Assembly: GCA_020634375.1 (NCBI GenBank)
Contig: JACKBX010000014.1
Location: forward strand, 19,598 to 83,597
From: Ardenticatenaceae bacterium
GTDB taxonomy: Bacteria; Chloroflexota; Anaerolineae; Promineifilales; Promineifilaceae
Reading direction: 5' to 3'
DNA: 64,000 nucleotides
How positions within the stretch are numbered: the first letter of the stretch is position 1; each line of letters opens with the position of its first letter. The notes beneath the pieces are model-generated. The model did not search any database. It was not told the DNA's origin and worked only from the letters and a program-made list of their open reading frames with translations. The position numbers and the translations under genes are program-made. Shown here piece after piece: positions 34,502 through 43,475 of the stretch.

Positions 34502-37129
34502 TTACTCACCGCTCAAACTGCCAACCGGCAAATCGCCACAGCGATCCACCAGGTCTTCCGGCAGCAGACAGGGAACATCCGGGCGAGTCGTGTCTACATA
34601 TTCAAAGAATTTGAACTCTGGATCGTCCACATTGAGCAGGGTTGCAATGTACATATCCTGAACGGCCACATGATCTTCGGGTCGAATATAAATCGTTCCC
34701 TTCGGCCCTTCAAACTCCATCCCTTCCATGGCCGCAATGAGTGCATCGGCGCTGGCATCACCGCCAGTGGCCCGCAGCGCGTTGACAATGAGAATACCAG
34801 CGTTCATGGCATCAGCATCAAACAAGTCAGGATAAGTATCAAACCGCGCATTAACCTCAGCCACCAGCCAATCATTGACCTCATTGTCAGGCAGCGTGTA
34901 ATGATAGAGGATACCGCTAGTAGACCCGATGGCGCTGGCAAAGAAAGCGGGCAGCGCAATGTTATCCACAAAGCTGGCGCCCATACCCAATTCGTCCAAC
35001 ACACCCAGTTCGTTGGCGGTGTTGATCATGGGAATGAAGCCGCCGCCAGCCCAAGTCACCAGCCAGGCATCCGCGCCAGAATCCAGGATTTGCTCCATAT
35101 ACGGTGTAAACTCGGTCGTGTCCAGCGGCGCAAAGATGTCGTCGGCCACAAACTCGCCCCCGTAGAGGGTGCAAGCATCGCGGAAAGCTGCCGCGCCACC
35201 ATAACCAAAGGCGTAGTCCGGCGCAATCTGGACAAAGGTGTCGTACTGCGTCACCAGATAGGCGCACAGGTTCACAGCGTCCTGGTAGTTGTTGCGGCTG
35301 GTACGGAAAGTGTACTCGTTAAAATTGACACCGGTCATGTCGTTGGCGGCGGCGGGGGCCACAACCAAAACAACCTCGTTCTCGCGGGCTAACTCTTGCA
35401 ATGTCGCCGTCGCGCCGGAGCTGACAGTACCCACAAGAATGTCAACGTCGTTCACTTCAATGAGTTCACGGCCAACGGTCGCTGTGTTTTCAGGCGTGCT
35501 TTGATCATCTTTGATGTAGACCTCCACAGGGCAATTATCCACCATGAAGTTCCACTGGTCGTCGGCCACCTGCTCACCCGCAGCGCCAGAAGCATATTCC
35601 AGACCAAGCGGGAAGCTGCGCAAGATGTGTGCGCCGTAAATGGCTAGTGCGCCCGTAGCATCTGTGACCAGGCCAATTTTGATGGGTTCGTCACAGGTGG
35701 CGGTCATGGCGGGTTCTGGTTCAGGTTCGGGTTCAACGGCCGTTACCTGCGAAATATCCCCCAACGCCCCAATCGGCAAGTCACCACAGCGATCTTGCAT
35801 GCCTTCTGGCAGCAAGCAAGGCACATTAGGCCGGGTTGTCTTCACATACTCAAAGTATTTGAATTCCGGATCATCCACATTAAGCAATTTGGCAATATAC
35901 ATATCCTGAATCGCTACATGGTCTTCAGGCCGGATGTAAATCGTGCCCTTTGGCCCTTCAAACTGCGCCCCTTCCATCGCACCAATGAGCGCATCGGCGC
36001 TGGCGTCACCGCCTGTCTTTTTCAACGCTTCTGTAAGCAGCAGCGCTGCATTCATCGCATCAGCATCGAATAAGTCAGGATAAGTATCAAACCGCGCATT
36101 CACCTCGGCTACCAACCAATCATTGATCTCGTTGTCAGGCAGGGTGTAATGGTAGAGGATGCCACTGGTAGAGCCGATGGCATTGGCAAAGAATGCAGGC
36201 AAAGCCACGTTATCCACAAAGCTCGCACCTAACTCCATCGCATCTAACACACCCAATTCACTGGCGGTGTTGATCATAGGGATGAAACCGCCGCCAGCCC
36301 AGGTAACAAGCCAAGCATCTGCGCCAGAATCCAAGATTTGCTCCATGTATGGCGTAAACTCGGTCGTATCCAACGGGGCAAAGATGTCGTCAACCACAAA
36401 TTCACCGCCAAAGAGAGTACAGGCATCACGGAAAGCCGTCGCGCCACCATAGCCAAATGCGTAATCAGGCGCAATCTGGACAAAAGTATCGTACTGCGTG
36501 GTCAGATACTCGCACAGATTGACGGCATCCTGGTAGTTATTGCGGCTGGTGCGGAAGGTATATTCGTTGAAATTGACACCGGTGATGTCGTTAGCGGCAG
36601 CGGGGGCCACAATCAACGGCACCTGATTCTCGCGGGCCAGTTCTTGCAATGTCGCCGTTGCGCCGGAGCTAACCGTACCGACGAGAACATCTACATCTAC
36701 TACCTCAATGAGTTCACGGCCAACGGTGGCGGTGTTTTCAGGGGTGCTCTGATCATCGCGCGTGTACAACTGAATCTCACAGTTGTCGAGCATGTAGCTG
36801 GTGTAGTCGCCGTTGTCCACGCCAGGAGCGCCGGTGGCGTATTCCAAACCCAGCGGGAAACTGCGCAAGATGTGTGCGCCATAAATAGCTAATGCGCCGG
36901 TTTCATCGGTGATAAGACCAACTTTGACCGGCTCTTCGCAGGTCACGCCTTCCATAGCCGCCGGTTCTTCAACGGCCGGTTCCTCGACAGCCGGTTCTTC
37001 AGCAGTGGCTTCCTCAGCAGCAGGAACTTCCGTCGGCTCTTCAGCCGGTTCCTGACCACCGCAGGCAACTAAAAACAGGGCCAGGATAACGAATAAGGAT
37101 AAAAAGGTGAGTAAATCACGACGCTTCAT
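34502..37129 (-). CDS. Lipoprotein with two tandem LivJ/LivK-type substrate-binding domains
   Basis: About 875 residues, twice the usual length. There is a lipoprotein signal, LFVILALFLVACGG (lipobox Cys near residue 23), then a Glu/Ala/Pro-rich stalk of EEPAVEEPAV type. Residues of about 70-460 and 475-870 are two complete type I periplasmic binding domains of near-identical sequence. Both contain GALAIYGAHILRSFPLGLEYA, DDQSTPENTATVGRELIEV, GTVSSGATATLQELAREN, YTFRTSRNNYQDAVNLC and APDYAFGYGG. They are joined by VTAVEPEPEPEPAM, encoded at a copy of ACGGCCGT (35736). The ATG at 37127-37129 has GGAGG upstream. It heads the livGFHM operon; the ligand may not be an amino acid. Confidence 0.9.
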   Translation of the reverse strand: MKRRDLLTFLSLFVILALFLVACGGQEPAEEPTEVPAAEEATAEEPAVEEPAVEEPAAMEGVTCEEPVKVGLITDETGALAIYGAHILRSFPLGLEYATGAPGVDNGDYTSYMLDNCEIQLYTRDDQSTPENTATVGRELIEVVDVDVLVGTVSSGATATLQELARENQVPLIVAPAAANDITGVNFNEYTFRTSRNNYQDAVNLCEYLTTQYDTFVQIAPDYAFGYGGATAFRDACTLFGGEFVVDDIFAPLDTTEFTPYMEQILDSGADAWLVTWAGGGFIPMINTASELGVLDAMELGASFVDNVALPAFFANAIGSTSGILYHYTLPDNEINDWLVAEVNARFDTYPDLFDADAMNAALLLTEALKKTGGDASADALIGAMEGAQFEGPKGTIYIRPEDHVAIQDMYIAKLLNVDDPEFKYFEYVKTTRPNVPCLLPEGMQDRCGDLPIGALGDISQVTAVEPEPEPEPAMTATCDEPIKIGLVTDATGALAIYGAHILRSFPLGLEYASGAAGEQVADDQWNFMVDNCPVEVYIKDDQSTPENTATVGRELIEVNDVDILVGTVSSGATATLQELARENEVVLVVAPAAANDMTGVNFNEYTFRTSRNNYQDAVNLCAYLVTQYDTFVQIAPDYAFGYGGAAAFRDACTLYGGEFVADDIFAPLDTTEFTPYMEQILDSGADAWLVTWAGGGFIPMINTANELGVLDELGMGASFVDNIALPAFFASAIGSTSGILYHYTLPDNEVNDWLVAEVNARFDTYPDLFDADAMNAGILIVNALRATGGDASADALIAAMEGMEFEGPKGTIYIRPEDHVAVQDMYIATLLNVDDPEFKFFEYVDTTRPDVPCLLPEDLVDRCGDLPVGSLSGE

Positions 37130-37235
37130 ATTTCTTTCCTCCACAGATATTGTTAGGTTGTCTTGCCTGATCTAATTTTTTCGATTGGTTATTCAGTTGA
37201 GATCGTTCACCTCCTTCCTTGAGTTTACTGGTTGC

Positions 37236-38045
37236 TTAATCTTGTGATTGGATGTCTTGTTTCGCCAAAAAACCAAGCAGCAGCGTGTTAAAGACATCGG
37301 CCTTCTCCCACAAAGCCGCATGACCGGCATCAGGAATCACGGCAAACTCGGCGTTGGGGATTTCGTTGGCAATAATTTCAGAGTAGTGGCGAGGTTTGAT
37401 GATGTCCTTTTCAGCCGCCACAACCAGCGTCGGGGCGCTGATTTTGTATAGATCGGCGGTGATGTCCAATTGGGAGAAGCTCAGCAACAGCGCCGAAAAG
37501 GCGTCAAAATCCAACGATTGGTACCGTTCCCGCGCCTGGTCGAGCGTTTCCTGGTTGGCGGTAATCCAGGGGCTGGAAAAAGTGAGCGGGTAAACGACCT
37601 GAAACAACCGCTCCGCGTCATGCGCCAGCGCCGCGCCGTTCCAGGTATCAATTAACCCTTGTAACAGTGGTTCGACGTGGCTAACGGCCGTTGTCACCAT
37701 CAAACTCTTGGTACGCTCCGGGTACTTGAGGGCAAAAACCATGCTCACTTCGGCCCCGTAAGACGTGCCGCCAATGTGCGCCGCAGCAATCCCCAGCGCA
37801 TCGAGCAATCCGGCCAGGTCATCGGCATGCATGTCCATCGAGTACGGCCCCGGCGGATGCTCCGACTGCCACATACCCCGGCAGTCGTACAGCAGCAGCC
37901 GGTAACGCTGCGACAGCGCCGCTGTTTGGAAGACCCAACTGGCCGTACTCATCAACACGCCATTGGACAGCGCCACAACTTCGGCCTCCGGCGGGCCGTG
38001 CAATTCGTAGTAAATCTCAATGTCGTTTACGGCAATTTTAGGCAT
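37236..38045 (-). CDS. Alpha/beta hydrolase (PcaD/enol-lactonase-like)
   Basis: 269 residues. Oxyanion region VVALSNGVLMSTASW, YDCRGMWQSEHPPGPYSMDMHADDLAGLLDALG, nucleophile elbow HIGGTSYGAEVSM (G-x-S-x-G, Ser), acid in APTLVVAAEKDIIKPRHY, and catalytic His in VIPDAGHAALWEKADVF. This arrangement fits 3-oxoadipate enol-lactonase-like hydrolases, but many esterases share it. It lies between the transporter operon and the DUF35/thiolase genes on the same strand. Confidence 0.8.
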   Translation of the reverse strand: MPKIAVNDIEIYYELHGPPEAEVVALSNGVLMSTASWVFQTAALSQRYRLLLYDCRGMWQSEHPPGPYSMDMHADDLAGLLDALGIAAAHIGGTSYGAEVSMVFALKYPERTKSLMVTTAVSHVEPLLQGLIDTWNGAALAHDAERLFQVVYPLTFSSPWITANQETLDQARERYQSLDFDAFSALLLSFSQLDITADLYKISAPTLVVAAEKDIIKPRHYSEIIANEIPNAEFAVIPDAGHAALWEKADVFNTLLLGFLAKQDIQSQD

Positions 38046-38062
38046 ATCTCCTGCCTTACCCC

Positions 38063-38141
38063 TGTCATTCCGACCGAAGGGAGGAATCTTTTTCCTACGG
38101 TGGCAAAAGATTCCTCGTCGCTTCGCTTGCTCGGAATGACA
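38063..38141. repeat. Long imperfect inverted repeat
   Basis: Arms TGTCATTCCGACCGAAGG...GAGGAATCTTTT and AAAAGATTCCTCGTCGC...GCTCGGAATGACA form a hairpin of about 30 bp between the DUF35 and hydrolase genes. It is not a heptamer repeat. Its wording resembles a dispersed palindromic element known from other bacterial genomes. Confidence 0.75.
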
Positions 38142-38149
38142 AAAATGCG

Positions 38150-38563
38150 CTAAGCCTCAAAAGCCAAAAAAGTGCGCTGCGCTTCCTCTTCACCCCGCTC
38201 GATAAAGGCTACTTTGAGCGGCGTACCAATGCTGCCAACCTCTGGTTGGGCGGCGTCAAGCCCCAGGATTTGGGCGCTGATCAGCGGCCCCTCATCCAGT
38301 TGCACAACGCCGGTCATGTAGGGATTTTTGCGGTCGTAACCGGCAGCAATCATGGCGTTGGGGCCGATGTAAACGGCCGTAAACGCCGCCAATTTCCCCT
38401 TCCCCGACACCTCAACCCAGGCCATCTCCTCACCATGACAATCCGGGCACATCGGGCGCGGCGGCACAAACAACGCGCCGCAGCCCTCGCACTTCGCCGC
38501 CATTAACTTATGCTCGCTCAAAAAGGTCTGAAAAGAATGTTCACTAAATGCTCGTTCAGTCAT
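38150..38563 (-). CDS. Zn-ribbon/OB-fold DUF35 protein (thiolase partner)
   Basis: 137 residues. An N-terminal zinc ribbon KCEGCGALFVPPRPMCPDC (two CxxC pairs) is followed by an OB fold, GKGKLAAFTAVYIGPNAMIAAGYDRKNPYMTGVVQLDEGPLISAQI. DUF35 proteins bind thiolase-fold enzymes and hand over acyl-CoA (as in ChsH2, benzylsuccinyl-CoA thiolase and the archaeal acetoacetyl-CoA thiolase/HMG-CoA synthase complex). It is followed upstream by an SCP2-type thiolase, so the two are expected to form a complex. Confidence 0.87.
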   Translation of the reverse strand: MTERAFSEHSFQTFLSEHKLMAAKCEGCGALFVPPRPMCPDCHGEEMAWVEVSGKGKLAAFTAVYIGPNAMIAAGYDRKNPYMTGVVQLDEGPLISAQILGLDAAQPEVGSIGTPLKVAFIERGEEEAQRTFLAFEA

Positions 38564-38574
38564 TGTTTATTTCT

Positions 38575-38645
38575 CCGTGAAACGTGAAACGTGAAGCGTG
38601 AAACGTGAAAACCTCACGCATCACGTTTCACGTTTTACGTTTCAC
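38575..38645. repeat. Heptamer repeat with inverted arms (GTGAAAC, five copies)
   Basis: GTGAAAC GTGAAAC GTGAAGC GTGAAAC GTGAAAA, then the complementary arm CACGTTTCACGTTTTACG and TTCAC. The right end supplies the TGA stop of the thiolase gene at 38642-38644. Confidence 0.9.
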
Positions 38646-39904
38646 TTCCTCTCATAAATGTGGACAACGGCCGTTTGCCCCGTACCGCCCACATTATGCG
38701 TCAACGCCAAATCCACATCGCGGTCAACCTGACGTTCGCCCGCTTTGCCGCGCATCTGCTTAAAGATTTCCACCGCCTGCCCCGCGCCCGACGCGCCGAC
38801 CGGATGCCCTTTCGACTTGAGGCCGCCGGACGTATTGATTGGTTTAGGGCCATGCCGCGTCGTCAATCCTTCCTCAGCCGCTTCGTGCCCCTTGCCCGGC
38901 TCGAAAAAGCCAATATCCTCGGTAGCGATGATTTCGGCGATGGTGAAGCAGTCGTGGACTTCGGCCACTTTGATGTCATTGGCCGTAACTCCAGCCATCT
39001 CATAAGCCATTTGGCTGGCCTTTTTAGCCGCGCCGATGCTGGTCAAATCGGGCCGGTCGTGCAGTGCGCCGTCGCTGGCCTGCCCGCTGCCAATGATGGT
39101 AATGGGATCGTCCGTGTACTGTCTGGCAATTTCTTCACTGACGAGAAGAACGGCCGTTGCCCCATCCGTCACCGGCGAGCAGTCAAACAAACGCAGCGGC
39201 CAGGCAATCATCGGATTCGCCCGGTCATCGTGCAAAAATTCCATCTCATTGGCCCAGGTCGGAATCGGACGGCCTTTCTTTTCCGCGCTGCGCCTCTTCC
39301 CTTCCATCACCGCCGCAATCGTGCTATTAAACTGCGCCTTCTCATTCAATGCGCCGTTGTCATGGTTTTTCAGCGCCACCTGCATCAACGCTTCCGGTGT
39401 CGCCCCATATCTGTGCATGTAAGCCGTCGCCATCGCCGCGTAAAAACCGGGGAAGGTAAAGCCCGCTGGAATTTCGTACAGCATGTCTCCGGCCGTCGCC
39501 AACGCTTCCGTCACTTCGGCGATGGGGAGCTTGTTCATCACCTCAATGCCGCCGACCAGCACCACGTCATACGCGCCAGAGGCAACCGCCAGCAAGCCCT
39601 GCCGCAATGCCACACCAGAACTGGCGCACGCATCCTCAACTCGCGTTGCCGGGCGCGGCGTCAGCCCAATCCAATCGGCCATGATGGGCGCGGTGTGCCC
39701 CTGCCGTTCAAACAAATCGCTGCTGTAATTGCCGATATACAGCGCCTCGATGTCATTGGCATCCAACCCCTTGTCCACCGAAGCCCGCATATCCTTAAAC
39801 GCTTCCACAAAGAGGTCGCGGGTTGTCTTTTCGGGGAATGCGCCAAACTTGCTCATCCCCGCGCCGACAACAGCAACGCCTCGGCCTAGTTTTCGTTTGG
39901 TCAT
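38642..39904 (-). CDS. SCP2-type thiolase (acetyl-CoA acetyltransferase family)
   Basis: 420 residues. The nucleophile Cys is in VEDACASSGVALRQG near residue 90. The HDCF motif VAEVHDCFTIAEIIATEDIGF and GLKSKGHPVGASGAGQAVEIF carry the other catalytic residues, and the end LTHNVGGTGQTAVVHIYER has NVGG in place of the CxG of classical thiolases. HDCF and NVGG are hallmarks of SCP-x/SCP2 thiolases. It condenses or cleaves beta-ketoacyl-CoA, probably with its DUF35 partner just downstream. The ATG start MTKRKLGRGVAVVGAGMSKFG is well placed. Confidence 0.88.
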   Translation of the reverse strand: MTKRKLGRGVAVVGAGMSKFGAFPEKTTRDLFVEAFKDMRASVDKGLDANDIEALYIGNYSSDLFERQGHTAPIMADWIGLTPRPATRVEDACASSGVALRQGLLAVASGAYDVVLVGGIEVMNKLPIAEVTEALATAGDMLYEIPAGFTFPGFYAAMATAYMHRYGATPEALMQVALKNHDNGALNEKAQFNSTIAAVMEGKRRSAEKKGRPIPTWANEMEFLHDDRANPMIAWPLRLFDCSPVTDGATAVLLVSEEIARQYTDDPITIIGSGQASDGALHDRPDLTSIGAAKKASQMAYEMAGVTANDIKVAEVHDCFTIAEIIATEDIGFFEPGKGHEAAEEGLTTRHGPKPINTSGGLKSKGHPVGASGAGQAVEIFKQMRGKAGERQVDRDVDLALTHNVGGTGQTAVVHIYERK

Positions 39905-39917
39905 TGTTTTTCTCTCC

Positions 39918-39951
39918 AGAAACCGGGTTTTTTCGGAAAAACCCAGTTTCT
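39918..39951. terminator. Hairpin AGAAACCGGGTTTTT / AAAAACCCAGTTTCT
   Basis: 14 of 15 positions pair. It lies just downstream of the alpha/beta hydrolase gene (read leftwards), whose TAG overlaps its last bases. A run of T/A in the arm makes termination plausible. Confidence 0.6.
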
Positions 39952-41005
39952 AATTGATATGTTCATGAAAATGTTTATTAAATTCGTCCGGTTTCTCCAC
40001 ATACGGAATGTGTCCCGCATCTTCGATGACCACTTCCTGATACGCGCCGCCGTTGGCAGCATACTTTTCCAGGACGGCGCGGGTTTGTTTCAGCATCGGC
40101 TGCGCCGGATAAACTTCCGGGCCGGGATAGCCGGGCAGCAACCCCATCGCGCCCACCGTCGCCGGGTCAGAAGCCGCATTATCGGAAACGGCCAAGTCGT
40201 GACTGCCGCGAATCCAGAGAACCTTGGTCTTGGGTTCAGCGGCGTACAAATCATTGACATCAATGGCGTACTTGGGCGAGAGGGCGTTGGTCGCACCCCA
40301 TTTGCCGGGGGCCATGTGCGGCCAATTGGGCGAGGGCGCTGAATCTCCAGGCACATCCTGCTCGCCGACATGCGCCGCCAGCATTGCCATCACCAGTTCA
40401 TCTTCGCGGGCGGCGATGAAGGGCGGCCTGACCAGCAGCATCCGCAGCGCTGCACGCGGCGAGACCGGGCTGTCCAGGCTCATATCGCCCTCTTTCATTC
40501 GCCTGATTAGCTCTGGATTGGAGAGGCCGCCGCCCGATCCGGCGAAATCGTCGTAGCAAGGTGTGCCATCCTCATCCTTCGTACCGCCAAATCCGTAAGG
40601 CGAGCCGGGATCAACCAGCGTGGCGCTCAGGAAGCGCTCCGGCGCATCTACCAGCAATTGCCAGACCACATTGCCACCCAGCGAGTTGCCGACGATGTGT
40701 GCCTTTTCGATGCCCAAGTGGTCGAGTAAGGCAATGGCGTCATCGGCCCAATCGCCTGCGCCGCGTGTAGCATCCACTTTCTTGTCAAAATCGGCGCCGC
40801 CAAAGCCGCGCTGGTCGGGGGCAATGCCACGATAGCCGTCGGGCAGCGCGACCATCGTCTCTTCCCACCAGGTTGCTGATGAGATGTTGCCATGCAAAAA
40901 CAGTACCGGCACGCCATCATCCGGCCCGCTAAATAGCACACGGGTCGTGAGGCGGTCGGTGGCGATTGTTTGGGCGGTGATGCCGTCCATTATTGGAATA
41001 ATCAT
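39950..41005 (-). CDS. Alpha/beta hydrolase
   Basis: About 351 residues. VLFLHGNISSATWWEETMVALPDGYRGIAPDQRGFGG (oxyanion HG), HIVGNSLGGNVVWQLL (nucleophile G-x-S-x-G), acid region VLWIRGSHDLAVSDNAAS, and His in VIEDAGHIPYVEKPDEFNKHF. A lid insertion of about 100 residues lies between the nucleophile and the acid. The ATG at 41003-41005 follows GGAGG. It lies between the CoA ligase and the thiolase in one minus-strand group; substrate not known. Confidence 0.83.
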   Translation of the reverse strand: MIIPIMDGITAQTIATDRLTTRVLFSGPDDGVPVLFLHGNISSATWWEETMVALPDGYRGIAPDQRGFGGADFDKKVDATRGAGDWADDAIALLDHLGIEKAHIVGNSLGGNVVWQLLVDAPERFLSATLVDPGSPYGFGGTKDEDGTPCYDDFAGSGGGLSNPELIRRMKEGDMSLDSPVSPRAALRMLLVRPPFIAAREDELVMAMLAAHVGEQDVPGDSAPSPNWPHMAPGKWGATNALSPKYAIDVNDLYAAEPKTKVLWIRGSHDLAVSDNAASDPATVGAMGLLPGYPGPEVYPAQPMLKQTRAVLEKYAANGGAYQEVVIEDAGHIPYVEKPDEFNKHFHEHIN

Positions 41006-41021
41006 GATTTCCTCCAATCGG

Positions 41022-41066
41022 GCGTGAAACGTGAGATTTAGTTCATCACATTTTACGTTTCACGTC
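41022..41066. repeat. Short inverted repeat of GTGAAAC type
   Basis: CGTGAAACGTGAGAT on the left and ATTTTACGTTTCACG on the right. Same word family as 38575-38645, adjoining the TAG stop of the ligase gene. Confidence 0.8.
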
Positions 41067-42592
41067 TATAGATATTTCTCCCGTAACACGTTTTTCATCA
41101 CCTTGCCGTAGGGCGAATAGGGCAGGTCGTCGGCAAAGATGATTTCTTTGGGGGCCTTGTAGCGGGCCAGGCGTTCGTGGCAATGGGTGATTAGTTCATC
41201 GTCGGTGACGGTCTGGTTTTTGTCGGTGACAACAATCATGAGGCCAACTTCGCCCCATTTTTCGTGTGGTTTGCCAATGAGGGCTGCGCCGGTAACGGCC
41301 GTATGTTCCAAAAACACCGCCTCCACCTCCGCCGCATAAATATTCTCGCCGCCACTGATAATCATGTCTTTGGAACGGCCGACAATCGTGAAAAAGCCAT
41401 CTGCATCCATGCGGGCCGTATCCCCGGTGTAAAACCAGCCATCCACCAACGATTTGACTGTCGCTTCGGGATTGCGCCAGTAGCCAGCGCAAACGTGCGG
41501 CCCTTTGATCAGCAGTTCGCCCGTTTCGCCTACGGGCACGTCGTTACCCTGCTCATCAACCAGGCGCATATCGCTGTGGAAGATAGGCCGTCCGACGCTG
41601 CCCGTCTTGGGCACGGAATCCTCGTCCGTCATAGTGAAGCAATTGGGGCCAACTTCGGTCAGGCCGTATCCCTGGCGGAAGATGATGTTTTTGGCCTTGC
41701 GCCACTTTTCCATGAGCACGGGCGGGCAGGGCGCGCCGCCACTGATAAAGAAATGGACATGGCTGAAATCAAGGTCGGCGAAGTTGGGCGCATCCAGCCA
41801 CATCTGGAAGAGAGTGGGCACGCCCAAAATGACAGTGCATTTCTCTTCCAGGATGATGTCCAGCGTCGTGTCGGGGTCAAAGCCTTTGTACAACACGATG
41901 CGGCCACCCAGGTAGAGCAGCGGCGTTAAAAAGGCGAACAGGCCACCGGCATGGAACAGTGGTGTGAAGACTGGCGACACATCGCGCTCGGTCAAGCCCC
42001 AACTGGCGCAGGTGTTGAGGATGTTCCACAACACTTGTCGCTGCGGGATGATCGCGCCTTTTGGCCGTCCAGTGGTGCCGGAGGTGTAGAGGATGCAGTG
42101 TGGGGTTTCGCCAGAGAGGGTAGACGGCCGTTCCGGTTCCGCACCACTCGCCTCTGCCACCCCATCTTCATACGAAAGCGCCCCCTCAATTTCCGCCCCT
42201 TCCAGGCTAATAAACTTCCCAACGTTGATCTGAGGCCGCAGCTCCGCCAGCGTGTCCACAAAATCTGGCCCGCAAATCAACACCTTTGGATCGCAGTCAT
42301 TGACGATGTAAGCCAGTTCAGCCGCCACCAATCGCCAATTCAGCGGAGCCAGAATCGCGCCAATTTTGGCGACGCCATAAAACAAATCAATGTAGTGAAC
42401 GCCATTATGCGCCAGAATGGAGACGCGATCCCCCCCCTGAATGCCGCACTGGTCGCGCAAAAAATTGGCGGCGCGATTAGCCCGTTCGTTCAATTCAGCG
42501 TAACTAAACCGCTCGCCCGTTTCCGCAAATAGCAGGGCCTCACGGTCTGGCGTCAATCGTGCCCGTTTGGTCAACAAATCTGCTGAGTGCAT
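41066..42592 (-). CDS. Acyl-CoA ligase (ANL family)
   Basis: About 508 residues. P-loop CILYTSGTTGRPKGAIIPQ, FISGGAPCPPVLMEKW, RQGYGLTEVGPNCF, WFYTGDTARMDADGFFTIVGRSKDMIISGGENIYAAEVE, and the C-terminal Lys in LPYSPYGKVMKNVLREKYL. These are standard features of medium/long-chain or aryl-CoA ligases that activate carboxylic acids with ATP and CoA. The ATG at 42590-42592 follows AGGAAAAG. It is probably the entry enzyme for the neighbouring thiolase and SDR. Confidence 0.88.
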   Translation of the reverse strand: MHSADLLTKRARLTPDREALLFAETGERFSYAELNERANRAANFLRDQCGIQGGDRVSILAHNGVHYIDLFYGVAKIGAILAPLNWRLVAAELAYIVNDCDPKVLICGPDFVDTLAELRPQINVGKFISLEGAEIEGALSYEDGVAEASGAEPERPSTLSGETPHCILYTSGTTGRPKGAIIPQRQVLWNILNTCASWGLTERDVSPVFTPLFHAGGLFAFLTPLLYLGGRIVLYKGFDPDTTLDIILEEKCTVILGVPTLFQMWLDAPNFADLDFSHVHFFISGGAPCPPVLMEKWRKAKNIIFRQGYGLTEVGPNCFTMTDEDSVPKTGSVGRPIFHSDMRLVDEQGNDVPVGETGELLIKGPHVCAGYWRNPEATVKSLVDGWFYTGDTARMDADGFFTIVGRSKDMIISGGENIYAAEVEAVFLEHTAVTGAALIGKPHEKWGEVGLMIVVTDKNQTVTDDELITHCHERLARYKAPKEIIFADDLPYSPYGKVMKNVLREKYL

Positions 42593-42601
42593 CTTTTCCT
42601 C

Positions 42602-42652
42602 CGTAAAACGCAAAACGTAAAACGTAAACCATTACGCTTTACGTTTTACGTT
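42602..42652. repeat. Heptamer repeat with inverted arms (TAAAACG words)
   Basis: TAAAACG CAAAACG TAAAACG TAAACC, then TTACGCTTTACGTTTTACG. It ends in a T run before the SDR stop, so it could also terminate that gene. Confidence 0.87.
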
Positions 42653-42659
42653 TTTTTAT

Positions 42660-43418
42660 TTACGTTCCGACAACAATGCCCCCATCAACCCGCAGCGTTT
42701 GCCCGGTGATGTAACTGGCTTCGTCTGAGGCCAGGAAGAGGTAGGCATTGGCGATGTCGCGGGGGTCGCCGATGCGGCCCAGCGGCGTGCGAGCGACCAT
42801 GCCGTCAAGAATTTTTTGTGGCATTGACTGCAAAATTTCCGTCAGGGTAAAGCCGGGGGCGATGGCGTTAACGCGCACACCGTAACGGCCGAGTTCCCGC
42901 GCCCATACTTTGGTCATGCCGATAACGCCGGATTTGGTGGCGACATAATTGGTCTGGCCGAAGTTGCCGTCCAGCCCGACGATGGAGGTAGCGTTGAGAA
43001 TGACGCCACCGCCTTGTTTAATCATCACCGGGGCAACGGCCTGGGCGCAGTTAAACACGCCCTTGAGGTTGATGCTGATCACCAGGTCGAAGTTTTCTTC
43101 GGACATTTGCTTGACCAGTTCGCCATCTTTCACTTTGACGAGCGTGCTGTCGCGCACGATGCCGGCGTTGTTGACGATGATGTCAATACGGCCGTATTTC
43201 GCCACCACCGCATCAATCCACTTCTGCACGTCCTGCCGGTCGGCCACATTAACCTTGTAAAAATCAAAACCGAACTCGTCAGCAGTGGCGTTACCTACCT
43301 CCTCATTCACATCGCAAATCACAACCTTTGCACCTTCCTCGGCAAATCGTTGCGCGGTCGCCTTACCAATTCCGGCCGCCCCACCCGTCACAAGCGCTAC
43401 TTTGTCTTTCAGTCGCAT
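42660..43418 (-). CDS. 3-oxoacyl reductase, FabG-like short-chain dehydrogenase
   Basis: 252 residues. Cofactor motif VALVTGGAAGIGKATAQRFAEEGAKVVICDVNEEV, NNAGIVRDSTLVK, catalytic Ser in ILNATSIVGLDGNFGQTNYVATKSGVIGMTKVWARELG (Tyr-x-x-x-Lys), and the end ASYITGQTLRVDGGIVVG. The acidic Asp after the second strand (CDVNE) suggests NADH preference. It reduces beta-ketoacyl thioesters and could supply 3-hydroxyacyl-CoA to the PHA synthases 5 kb away; that link is inference. Confidence 0.88.
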   Translation of the reverse strand: MRLKDKVALVTGGAAGIGKATAQRFAEEGAKVVICDVNEEVGNATADEFGFDFYKVNVADRQDVQKWIDAVVAKYGRIDIIVNNAGIVRDSTLVKVKDGELVKQMSEENFDLVISINLKGVFNCAQAVAPVMIKQGGGVILNATSIVGLDGNFGQTNYVATKSGVIGMTKVWARELGRYGVRVNAIAPGFTLTEILQSMPQKILDGMVARTPLGRIGDPRDIANAYLFLASDEASYITGQTLRVDGGIVVGT

Positions 43419-43475
43419 AATCAGGCTCCTTTTCTTGAATGGTTTGAATATTTTGTCATTTTTTGTTTGACCGGA

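Noticed and set aside
38660..39889. A 409-residue plus-strand frame opposite the thiolase
   Set aside because: No motif, biased composition, and fully opposite a conserved thiolase.
38575..42652. CRISPR-like array from repeated GTGAAAC units
   Set aside because: The units are only 7 bp, tandem without spacers, and no cas gene is near.
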